A stretch of DNA of 14,187 bases from Peptococcaceae bacterium (GTDB lineage Bacteria > Bacillota > Peptococcia > DRI-13 > UBA5745): the NCBI GenBank assembly GCA_031264885.1, contig JAISDM010000280.1:1-14187 (forward strand), given 5' to 3'. This document shows positions 1 through 5,923 of this stretch, in pieces. The position numbers and the translations under genes are program-made. Positions within the stretch are counted from its first letter, which is position 1. Each line of letters starts with the position of its first letter. The notes beneath the pieces are model-generated. The model saw nothing but the letters and a program-made list of their open reading frames with translations, was not told the DNA's origin and did not search any database.

Positions 1-269
1 ACCGGGCGGATGCCGTCGTTACAGCAAGCGATATTGTAATCCTGCCCGAATACCTTGCCGCCGCCCGCCAGGGTACAGGCTATATTCTGCACCGCCTGCC
101 AGGCGTATTCGCAGAAGCCCTGCGGGATGCTGTTGCCGAACATGCCCCCCGTGACGAATACATCGCCGGCCCGCATGACGGGACAAACGCCGAAGTCCGA
201 GGGCATATACTCGTCCCGCAAGTCCTCGAATAACGCGGTTCGCAAAACGGTTATTTTACATTTGTTCAT
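1..269 (-). CDS. TIGR04076-like small protein, C-terminus cut by window edge
   Basis: The first 89 residues are visible and only a few C-terminal residues should be missing. It begins MNKCKITVLR and carries the features I remember for the TIGR04076 family: a DLRDEYMP segment (residues 16-23), a GVCPV motif with Cys29, an aromatic QGFCEYAWQA segment (50-59), and a closing CCNDGIRP block (82-89). Family function is unknown to me; the conserved cysteines (29, 53, 82, 83) suggest metal or redox chemistry, but that is inference. The start ATG has a good Shine-Dalgarno AAGGAG about 11 bases upstream. That site is formed by the last codons of the upstream acetyltransferase gene, whose stop lies 3 bases before this start, so the two are probably co-transcribed and translationally coupled. 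The family call is from memory of its pattern. Confidence 0.72.
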   Translation of the reverse strand, partial: MNKCKITVLRTALFEDLRDEYMPSDFGVCPVMRAGDVFVTGGMFGNSIPQGFCEYAWQAVQNIACTLAGGGKVFGQDYNIACCNDGIRP

Positions 270-272
270 ATC

Positions 273-1037
273 TTAACACTCCTTAAAGAGATCCAGGCTC
301 AAGCCGAAATGGCGGTTCAGCAGGCTCCCGAATTCTCCCTCGGAGACGGGCCGCTGGGTCGCCGCGCCGTTTTCCCGGATTTTCAGAGAATCCTCCGTCA
401 GCGTGATCCGGCCCGAGGGCGTGGGCTTCGTGCAGAAACGCCCGGCGCGGAAGAAGGACTGCGGGTGTGTGGACACATAATAGTTGGCGACCTCAAAGTC
501 CGCCGGATAACATTCCTCAGCGGTGAATGCGTACATCGGCGCAAAGGCGCCGTCCTCCCGCCGGTGCAGCACATAGCCGAATTGCGGATCCTCCGTAATC
601 AAGTAGGCATCCGCCATCTGCGCCTGTTCCTCGCCGGGCGCGAGACGCAGCGGCGCGGCAATTCCGTTATTGCCATATCCCACGTCGGCCAAGTACCGCG
701 CTCCGTCTATTTCAATCATCAGCACCTGATGTGTCTTCGCCCGGCGTATGCCACCGTCCACGCGGCGCGCCAGCAGATCCGTCACATGAAAGCCAAGCTC
801 CCGGAGAACCAGCGAAAACAGCCCGTTCATCTCAAAGCAGTATCCGCCGCGCCCCCCGTCAACGAGCTTCCGGCAAAGCGCCTCAGGTTCCAGTGAAATC
901 GGCTTTCCGTAAAACACGTCCAAATTTTCAAAAGGGATCGCAAACACATGCGCCGTATGCAGCGCCGTAAGCGTCTCAAGGGTCGGCGCGGCGCCGCCCT
1001 TGTACCCGACGCGCTCAAAATATCTGTCAAGCTCCAT
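273..1037 (-). CDS. nat: Arylamine N-acetyltransferase (NAT family)
   Basis: About 254 residues, close to the 250-280 usual for bacterial NATs. These cytosolic enzymes transfer an acyl group from acyl-CoA to aromatic amines or hydrazines by a ping-pong mechanism using a Cys-His-Asp triad. All three residues are visible: Cys67 in RGGYCFEMN, His103 in KTHQVL, and Asp118 in LADVGYG. The N-terminal MELDRYFERVGY and IPFENLDV segments are also typical. The frame opens one codon earlier with TTG at 1040. I chose ATG at 1037 because it sits 8 bases after AAGGAAG, against 5 for the TTG. Its last codons (AAG GAG TGT TAA) double as the ribosome binding site of the downstream TIGR04076-like gene. The natural substrate is unknown; anaerobe NATs may act on gut or environmental arylamines, which is inference. 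Confidence 0.93.
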   Translation of the reverse strand: MELDRYFERVGYKGGAAPTLETLTALHTAHVFAIPFENLDVFYGKPISLEPEALCRKLVDGGRGGYCFEMNGLFSLVLRELGFHVTDLLARRVDGGIRRAKTHQVLMIEIDGARYLADVGYGNNGIAAPLRLAPGEEQAQMADAYLITEDPQFGYVLHRREDGAFAPMYAFTAEECYPADFEVANYYVSTHPQSFFRAGRFCTKPTPSGRITLTEDSLKIRENGAATQRPVSEGEFGSLLNRHFGLSLDLFKEC

Positions 1038-1103
1038 CAATTTTACTTCCTTAAATTAGGATGCGCGGTAGTTCCTATAATGTTTTTTTAAAAGCTTACC
1101 GGC

Positions 1104-1382
1104 TTAAAAATTCAAATCATTATGGCTGCCGGTTCGTGATAGAACCAGAACCAATTCATCGTCCTCAATTCGATAAATCAACAACCAGTCAGGCAAAATG
1201 TGACATTCTCTATGCCCTGCCCACTGCCCTGCCAAAGCGTGATCACGGTACTTGGGCGCCAGCGTTTGACCTTTTGCAAGCAAACGGATACATTCGTCCA
1301 AGAGAGAAATGTCCATATCGCGCTTCATTGCGAGTTTATAGTCTTTCTTGAACTGTGTCGTCCAAGTGACCTCTCTGCTCAT
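1104..1382 (-). CDS. YafQ-type mRNA interferase toxin (RelE/ParE superfamily)
   Basis: 92 residues, the length of E. coli YafQ. YafQ is a ribosome-dependent endoribonuclease that cuts mRNA in the A site when its antitoxin is degraded. The residues known to matter in YafQ appear in order and at matching spacing: His48, His61, Asp65-Trp66 (HILPDW), Arg83 and His87 (RTGSHNDL), and a terminal Phe92. The toxin therefore looks intact. Its ATG overlaps the TGA of the antitoxin gene by 4 bases (ATGA), with GGGAG 8 bases upstream inside the antitoxin, as expected for a coupled type II pair with antitoxin first. Assignment to the YafQ branch rests on the residue pattern; the exact mRNA cleavage preference cannot be read from sequence. 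Confidence 0.93.
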   Translation of the reverse strand: MSREVTWTTQFKKDYKLAMKRDMDISLLDECIRLLAKGQTLAPKYRDHALAGQWAGHRECHILPDWLLIYRIEDDELVLVLSRTGSHNDLNF

Positions 1383-1657
1383 AGCTTTAACTCCCGCAAT
1401 GCCTCCTCGACGTCGGAATAACGGCGTACAGACGGGTCTTTCACTATACGCTCAGCTTCAAGCATCGCAGCGATTGTTTCGGCGTTAGGCGTGTTGACAG
1501 TTATGGCAAAGGGAATCGATCCTTCACGCACAGCTTGACGAAGAAAAATGTTGAACGCCGTGGTCATATTGAGCCCAAGCTCGGTGAACAGCCTGTCGGC
1601 CTGGTTTTTAACGTCGGTGTCAATCCGGAAACTGACATTGGAAGTGTTGTTAGCCAT
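1379..1657 (-). CDS. RelB/DinJ-family antitoxin
   Basis: 92 residues, beginning MANNTSNVSFRIDTDVK. The N-terminal beta strand (SNVSFRID, 6-13) and following helices including LGLNMTTAFNIFLRQAV (27-43) form the ribbon-helix-helix DNA-binding fold of RelB/DinJ antitoxins. The C-terminal half (AETIAAMLEAERIVKDP) is the region that normally wraps the toxin. The frame is open further upstream, but ATG at 1657 has a strong AAAGGAG about 13 bases before it and lies just downstream of the promoter, whereas the upstream extension would run through the promoter itself. It should neutralise the YafQ-type toxin and, as a complex, repress the shared promoter. Base composition here seems more A/T-rich than in neighbouring genes, which fits acquisition of the pair, though I did not compute this. 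Confidence 0.92.
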   Translation of the reverse strand: MANNTSNVSFRIDTDVKNQADRLFTELGLNMTTAFNIFLRQAVREGSIPFAITVNTPNAETIAAMLEAERIVKDPSVRRYSDVEEALRELKL

Positions 1658-1684
1658 TTTCTGAACACACTCCTTTCTATTTAA

Positions 1685-1718
1685 TGACAGTATAGCACAG
1701 TCACTGCTCATTTGTCAA
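1685..1718 (-). promoter_or_regulatory. Toxin-antitoxin promoter with overlapping palindromic operator
   Basis: On the minus strand there is a perfect -35 TTGACA (1713-1718), an 18-base spacer, and -10 TATACT (1689-1694). The -10 is buried in an imperfect 19-base palindrome at 1685-1703 of the form TGAC-n-GT-(5)-AC-n-GTCA. That is the size and position expected of an operator for a ribbon-helix-helix antitoxin, so autorepression by promoter occlusion is the likely control. The promoter is read directly from the sequence; operator function is inferred. Confidence 0.7.
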
Positions 1719-1819
1719 GCGGTGAAAACGCCAATAGCATTTGATTGAACTGCATTAAGCGTTTTAATTTACTTGAGAACCCCATCCAATGGTTCCGGTA
1801 ATCGCCGTGACGCGGGGTA

Positions 1820-1848
1820 TTGCGCCGGACGGGATTTTGTAGTAGAAT
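1820..1848 (+). promoter_or_regulatory. Promoter of the ligase-racemase-MurE operon
   Basis: A plus-strand sigma-A-like promoter: -35 TTGCGC (1820-1825), 17-base spacer, -10 TAGAAT (1843-1848). It lies 39 bases ahead of the ATG of the ATP-grasp gene and is divergent from the toxin-antitoxin promoter about 100 bases away. No attenuator or operator was recognised between promoter and gene. Confidence 0.6.
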
Positions 1849-1887
1849 CTCTATGTTCCTGGACAAAAACCGAAAGGGCGCGAACGA

Positions 1888-3102
1888 ATGGAAACAGAAT
1901 TCATCCCGCTCCTTTTTGCGGGAGACATCAATGTATACAGCGTCGCCAGAGCCTTTCACGAGGCTTACGGCGTCAAGCCCAAAGCCTACGGCAAGGCGGG
2001 AACCGGCGTCTGCCCGGACAGCCGGATCATGGATTATTCCCGGGAACCGGAGGCCGACCAGGGCGAAACCCTGCTTCGCCTGGTCAACGATTTTGCCGGC
2101 GGGCAGCGGGACAAAAAGGTGATCGTCATCGGCTGCGGAGACAACTATGTCAGACAGATCATCGCCTGCGCCCCGAACTTCGCGGACAACGTCATCGCGC
2201 CGTACATCAGCCTGGCGCAGTTCGACCGGCTGACCCACAAAGAGAAATTCTACGCGCTGTGCCAGGAATCCGGAATCGATTATCCGGATACCTTCATCCA
2301 CCGCAAGGAATACGGCCGCAGCCGCGAATTCCCTTTTGACGGCCCCTTCATCATCAAACCCTCGGACGGCATCTCCTATTGGGCGCACCCCTTCCCCGGG
2401 CAGAACAAGGTGTTTAAAACCGACCGCAGACAGGACGCCTGCGACATCATGGAACGCATCTACGCTTCCGGGTACGATGATTCCATCGTCGTCCAAAACT
2501 TCATTCCCGGCGACGACACTTACATGCGCGTGCTGACCAATTATTCGGACAGAAACGGACAAGTCCGGCTCACCTGCCACGGGCATGTGCTTCTGGAAGA
2601 ACATACGCCCCGGGGTTCCGGGAACCACGCGGTGATCCTTACCGAAAGAAACGAACCCCTGGAATCCCAGCTGACCGCGCTGCTGAACCAGCTGGGCTAC
2701 ACCGGTTTCTCCAACTTTGACATCAAGTACGATCAAAGAGACGGCAAGTACAAGGTATTTGAACTGAACGCCCGGCAGGGACGCAGCAACTACTACGTCA
2801 CCGGCGCGGGCGCCAACATCGCCCGTTACCTTGTGGACGACCTGATTTATGAAAAAACCCTGCCCGTAACCGCCGTATCCAATCCGTCCCTCTGGATGAT
2901 CGTTCCCAAAAAGGTCGCCTTTGACTTCATCGGCCCCGCGCGGTACAGAGAGGAAATGCGCCGGCTGATCCGGGAAGGCAAGTGGGTCAACCCGTTGCTC
3001 AATCCGGCGGACCGAAGCCTCATGCGCAAGCTGAGAGTGACAAAAAACCTTCTGGGACATCACTATAAATTCCGGAAATATTATGGAAAGAAACGAGCGT
3101 GA
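1888..3102 (+). CDS. ATP-grasp carboxylate-amine ligase, probable D-aspartate ligase-like cell-wall enzyme
   Basis: 404 residues, near the size of the E. faecium D-aspartate ligase Aslfm (about 420). ATP-grasp ligases phosphorylate a carboxylate and couple it to an amine. Visible motifs: an N-terminal domain with IGCGDNYVRQ (81-90), the ATP-binding lysine in FIIKPSDG (Lys157), VVQNFIPGDDTYM (201-213), NFDIKYD (276-282), and the metal-binding block FELNARQGRS (291-300, Glu292 and Asn294). Such COG3919-type proteins are often mislabelled carbamoyl-phosphate synthases. The next genes are an Asp/Glu racemase and a MurE-like ligase, which favours addition of a D-amino acid to a peptidoglycan precursor in the cytosol. 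ATG at 1888 has AGGG 9 bases upstream. A 482-residue open frame on the opposite strand has no recognisable motif. The ATP-grasp fold is secure; D-Asp as substrate is inference from family and context. Confidence 0.85.
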   Translation: METEFIPLLFAGDINVYSVARAFHEAYGVKPKAYGKAGTGVCPDSRIMDYSREPEADQGETLLRLVNDFAGGQRDKKVIVIGCGDNYVRQIIACAPNFADNVIAPYISLAQFDRLTHKEKFYALCQESGIDYPDTFIHRKEYGRSREFPFDGPFIIKPSDGISYWAHPFPGQNKVFKTDRRQDACDIMERIYASGYDDSIVVQNFIPGDDTYMRVLTNYSDRNGQVRLTCHGHVLLEEHTPRGSGNHAVILTERNEPLESQLTALLNQLGYTGFSNFDIKYDQRDGKYKVFELNARQGRSNYYVTGAGANIARYLVDDLIYEKTLPVTAVSNPSLWMIVPKKVAFDFIGPARYREEMRRLIREGKWVNPLLNPADRSLMRKLRVTKNLLGHHYKFRKYYGKKRA

Positions 3103-3853
3103 CCATCGGCATATGGAAGACAAGCAATCAAAAACCCTGGGCGTCATCGGCGGCATGGGTCCGGCCGCGTCCCTGCTGTTTTACTCTATGATCATCGATC
3201 ATACGGCGGCGTACAGCGATCAGCAGCACATCGACATGATCATCCTCAATCACGCCAGCATGCCCGAGCGCACAAAGGCGCTCCAGGAAGGCGGAAGGGA
3301 CGGACTGTTATCCAAACTGATCCGCGACGCCCAAATGCTGGAAAAATGCGGCGCGGACGGATTCGTCATTACCTGCAATACGTCCCACGCCCTGGCGGAT
3401 GAAATACAGTCGGCCGTAAACATCCCGCTGCTCAACATAGTCACGGTGGCGGTAGAGGAATGCGCGGACAGACACCGGCGCGGAAAAAAACGCGCGCCGG
3501 AGAACCGGGACGTTAAGATCGCCGTCCTGGCCACGAAGGGCGCCATCGGCGCGGAAATTTACCAGAAAGAAATGGAACGGAGAGACATCAGCGTATACAT
3601 TCCGACGCCCCAGTCTCAGCAGCTGGTTCACAAAATCATCTACGACGATGTCAAAGGCGGCGGCGCGCTCAGCCTCAGCGGCTTCAAGCCCGTTGAGGAC
3701 GAACTGATTTCCGCCGGATGCGACGGCGCGATTATGGGATGCACCGAGCTGTCGGTTTTTAAAGAACATTTTAAGCTGCCGGAATTCTACTTGGATCCGA
3801 TGATGTCACTGGCCAAACGCGCCATCGAATTTGCCGGGCGTGAATTCAAATGA
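3083..3853 (+). CDS. Aspartate/glutamate racemase family protein
   Basis: 256 residues from ATG 3083. Asp/Glu racemases interconvert L and D forms with two cysteines acting as acid and base, without cofactor. Both are present: Cys98 in GFVITCNTSHA and Cys220 in GAIMGCTELSV. The N-terminal GVIGGMGPAAS (20-30) is the family hallmark. A basic stretch RHRRGKKRAPENR (130-142) looks like an insertion. ATG 3083 has GGAA about 7 bases upstream and overlaps the ligase gene by 20 bases; a second ATG at 3113 would begin MEDKQSKTLG, nearer the usual family start, but I see no clear ribosome binding site for it. The stop overlaps an in-frame ATG of the MurE-like gene (ATGA at 3850-3853). Placement beside a D-Asp ligase-like gene points to aspartate racemase (RacD-like), but Glu or other substrates cannot be excluded. 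Confidence 0.9.
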   Translation: MERNERDHRHMEDKQSKTLGVIGGMGPAASLLFYSMIIDHTAAYSDQQHIDMIILNHASMPERTKALQEGGRDGLLSKLIRDAQMLEKCGADGFVITCNTSHALADEIQSAVNIPLLNIVTVAVEECADRHRRGKKRAPENRDVKIAVLATKGAIGAEIYQKEMERRDISVYIPTPQSQQLVHKIIYDDVKGGGALSLSGFKPVEDELISAGCDGAIMGCTELSVFKEHFKLPEFYLDPMMSLAKRAIEFAGREFK

Positions 3854-3873
3854 ACGGTCGGCGAGAGATAAAT

Positions 3874-5424
3874 ATGCACAGATTAACAGATTATAAAGAA
3901 TTGCTCAAAGACAGGGGACTGCTGGTAAAAGACGGGCTTTCGGATCAGGCGGAAGCCCTTGTAACCGATGTCTCCTACGATTCGAGAAGCATAAAAAACG
4001 GCGCCTTATTCGTCTGCAAAGGCGCTCATTTTGCGCCTGAATACCTTCAATCCGCGGTCACAGACGGCGCCCTGGCCTATGTCAGCGAGCGCGAGTACAC
4101 ACTCCGCGCCGGAGAGGAATCCGCGGCGCCGTCCGGCTCCGGCGGAAGAAACGGGGCCTTCCCGTTTTTGATCGTGAACGACATCCGCCGGGCCATGTCC
4201 GTGATCGCGGATTATTACCACGATCAGGTATGGAAGCGGCTGAACTTAGTCGGCGTCACCGGCACCAAGGGCAAAACCACCACAGCGTATTATATGAAAT
4301 CCATTCTGGACGAATGGATGCTGGCGCGGGGCGGGAAGCCCGCCGCCATACTCTCCAGCGTTGAGAACTATGACGGGCTGATTCGGGAGGATTCCCGCCT
4401 GACCACCCCGGAGACCTTCGAGCTGTACCGGCATTTTGCCAACGCCGTCTCCAGCGGGATCGAATATCTGTTCATGGAGGTATCCAGCCAGGCTCTGAAA
4501 TACCACCGGACTTACGGCTTGATCTTCAACATCGCTTGCTTCCTCAACATCGGCGAGGATCACATCAGCGATATAGAACACGCGGACTTCGAAGATTATT
4601 TTTCATCCAAGCTGAGGATTTTTTCCCAATGCGCCGCCGCCTGCGTGAACATCGGCGCCCGCGAGTCCGGCCGCATACTGGACGCCGTGAGATCCAGCCC
4701 CGCGAACCCCCGGCTGATGACCTTCGGCCTTTCAGAAGAAGCGGATATTTACGGTTATGGCGTCCAGCCGTCGGAGGACGGCGTCCGCTTTCAGGTTCGG
4801 ATAGGCAAAGACAAAGACGCGGCCGCCGAGGCGTTTCAGATTTCAACAGCCGGCGTCTTCAACGTGGAAAACGCGCTGGCGGCCATATCCATCGCCCATT
4901 GCCTGGGCGCGCCCGTCCGGCACATCCGCGAAGGCTTGAAAAAAGCCAAAGTGACCGGCCGGATGGAGGTCTTCAAGAGCAAAAACGGCAAAACCATCAT
5001 CGTCGATTACGCCCACAACAAGCTGAGCTTTGAAACCCTGTTTCAGTCCGTCAAACAAGAATATCCCGGACGCAAGATCACCATCGTCTTCGGCTGCCCC
5101 GGCGGCAAGGCGACGGGACGGCGGCGCGAACTGGGCGCCGTCGCCGGGTTGTACGCGGACATGGCTTTTTTGACCGAGGACGACGCCGGAGAAGAATCCG
5201 TCATGGATATCTGTCATGAGATCGCGATATATTTAAAAGCGGCCAACTGCCCATACCTGATTATACCCGACCGGGAAGAAGCGGTGAGACTGGCGGTGGA
5301 ATCCGCGGAAGACGGCGCCGTGATCCTCATCGCCGGCAAGGGCAGAGACGCCTGGCAAAAACGCGGAATGAACCGCGTTCCCCTCCCCTCCGACGTGGAT
5401 TATGTGGAAAGGCTCATCAAGTAG
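3874..5424 (+). CDS. MurE-like UDP-N-acetylmuramyl-tripeptide synthetase, not of the DNPR (diaminopimelate) type
   Basis: 516 residues; MurE enzymes are usually 480-500. Mur ligases use ATP to add the third amino acid to UDP-MurNAc-L-Ala-D-Glu. Features: N-terminal DSRSIKNGALFVCKG (36-50); P-loop GTKGKTT (130-136); MEVSSQAL (201-208); the lysine of DYFSSKLRIF that is carbamylated in the family (Lys246); DYAHN (378-382); GCPGGKATGRRRELG (407-421); GKGRD (488-492). The stem-residue specificity loop, DNPR in diaminopimelate-adding enzymes, reads DDAG (436-439), so Lys or another residue is more likely. A Gly/Ser-rich insertion lies near 80-95. The frame also has ATG at 3850, overlapping the racemase stop, but without a ribosome binding site; ATG 3874 has GAGAG 6 bases upstream and starts MHRLTDYKELL like the family. 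It is the last gene of the operon. Confidence 0.88.
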   Translation: MHRLTDYKELLKDRGLLVKDGLSDQAEALVTDVSYDSRSIKNGALFVCKGAHFAPEYLQSAVTDGALAYVSEREYTLRAGEESAAPSGSGGRNGAFPFLIVNDIRRAMSVIADYYHDQVWKRLNLVGVTGTKGKTTTAYYMKSILDEWMLARGGKPAAILSSVENYDGLIREDSRLTTPETFELYRHFANAVSSGIEYLFMEVSSQALKYHRTYGLIFNIACFLNIGEDHISDIEHADFEDYFSSKLRIFSQCAAACVNIGARESGRILDAVRSSPANPRLMTFGLSEEADIYGYGVQPSEDGVRFQVRIGKDKDAAAEAFQISTAGVFNVENALAAISIAHCLGAPVRHIREGLKKAKVTGRMEVFKSKNGKTIIVDYAHNKLSFETLFQSVKQEYPGRKITIVFGCPGGKATGRRRELGAVAGLYADMAFLTEDDAGEESVMDICHEIAIYLKAANCPYLIIPDREEAVRLAVESAEDGAVILIAGKGRDAWQKRGMNRVPLPSDVDYVERLIK

Positions 5425-5443
5425 GGGCGGCATTCTGCCGCCC
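5425..5443. repeat. Strong GC hairpin directly after the MurE-like stop codon
   Basis: An 8-bp perfect inverted repeat GGGCGGCA/TGCCGCCC with a 3-base loop starts on the base after the TAG stop. No T-run follows on either strand, so it is not a classical intrinsic terminator. It may stabilise the 3' end of the operon mRNA or be one copy of a dispersed palindromic repeat; one copy alone cannot tell these apart. Confidence 0.5.
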
Positions 5444-5454
5444 GTGACCGTCCG

Positions 5455-5498
5455 GACAAACAAACAGACAGCCCCCCGGAATGCCGGAGGCTGCCTGT
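5455..5498 (-). terminator. Terminator of the tRNA operon (possibly bidirectional)
   Basis: The core stem pairs CAGCC (5469-5473) with GGCTG (5489-5493) and CCGG (5476-5479) with CCGG (5484-5487) around an AATG loop; an outer ACAG/CTGT pairing extends it. On the minus strand the hairpin is followed by a broken T-tract (TCTGTTTGTTTG), and it lies about 40 bases past the 3' end of tRNA-Cys. It may also stop the plus-strand murE transcript, although the T-run on that side is weak. Confidence 0.6.
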
Positions 5499-5535
5499 TC
5501 TATGCGTGAAAGCCGTGTCACGGGCTTGTACTCGC

Positions 5536-5610
5536 TGGAGGTGCGGGTCGGATTTGAACCGACGGATGACGGCTTTGCAGGCCGCAGCGTTACCACTTCG
5601 CCACCGCACC
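5536..5610 (-). tRNA. tRNA-Cys (anticodon GCA), CCA encoded
   Basis: A complete cloverleaf: acceptor stem GGTGCGG/CCGCACC, anticodon GCA at 5576-5578 in loop CTGCAAA, T-loop GGTTCAAATCC, discriminator U and an encoded CCA at 5536-5538. The U discriminator is the normal Cys identity base. It is the last of three tRNAs in one transcript. Confidence 0.96.
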
Positions 5611-5676
5611 ATGGTCAGTTGCCAGTTGAGTTACATGAAGCGGAGCCTCTTTTCAGAAACTCCGCCGAATAACCTA

Positions 5677-5751
5677 TGGAGCGGAAGACGAGATTCGAAC
5701 TCGCGACCCTCGCCTTGGCAAGGCGATGCTCTACCACTGAGCCACTTCCGC
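5677..5751 (-). tRNA. tRNA-Gly (anticodon GCC), CCA encoded
   Basis: Acceptor stem GCGGAAG/CTTCCGC, D-arm GGCTCAGTGGTAGAGC, anticodon GCC at 5717-5719 in loop TTGCCAA, T-loop GAGTTCGAATCTC, discriminator U and encoded CCA at 5677-5679. It is the middle gene of the Phe-Gly-Cys cluster. Confidence 0.97.
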
Positions 5752-5772
5752 AAAAAAACACGTTCCAAAACA

Positions 5773-5848
<76 letters not shown>

Positions 5849-5875
5849 AAAATTCTCGGCTGACCAACAAAAATG

Positions 5876-5904
5876 ATTTTAACACGCGGCAAATGACATG
5901 TCAA
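5876..5904 (-). promoter_or_regulatory. Promoter of the Phe-Gly-Cys tRNA operon
   Basis: Minus-strand -35 TTGACA (5899-5904), 17-base spacer, -10 TAAAAT (5876-5881), 27 bases upstream of tRNA-Phe. This is close to the sigma-A consensus, as expected for stable RNA. It begins only about 20 bases after the stop of the ECF fusion gene, and no terminator is visible between them, so some ECF read-through into the tRNAs is possible. Confidence 0.85.
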
Positions 5905-5923
5905 TACGTTTCACTCAAGAATT

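Noticed and set aside
1041..1103. Possible terminator of the toxin gene or promoter of nat
   Set aside because: Only a 4-5 bp stem around AAGC/GCTT and a T-run out of position, plus a weak CATTAT-like -10; neither could be supported.
1725..1765. Inverted repeat AAAACGC/GCGTTTT between the divergent promoters
   Set aside because: Only 7 bp with a 27-base loop and no T-run; too weak to call a terminator or operator.
1708..3156. 482-residue open frame on the minus strand opposite the ATP-grasp gene
   Set aside because: The plus-strand frame carries clear ATP-grasp motifs, promoter and ribosome binding site. The reverse frame has no recognisable domain and its start lies inside the racemase gene. 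It is a by-product of GC-rich codon bias.
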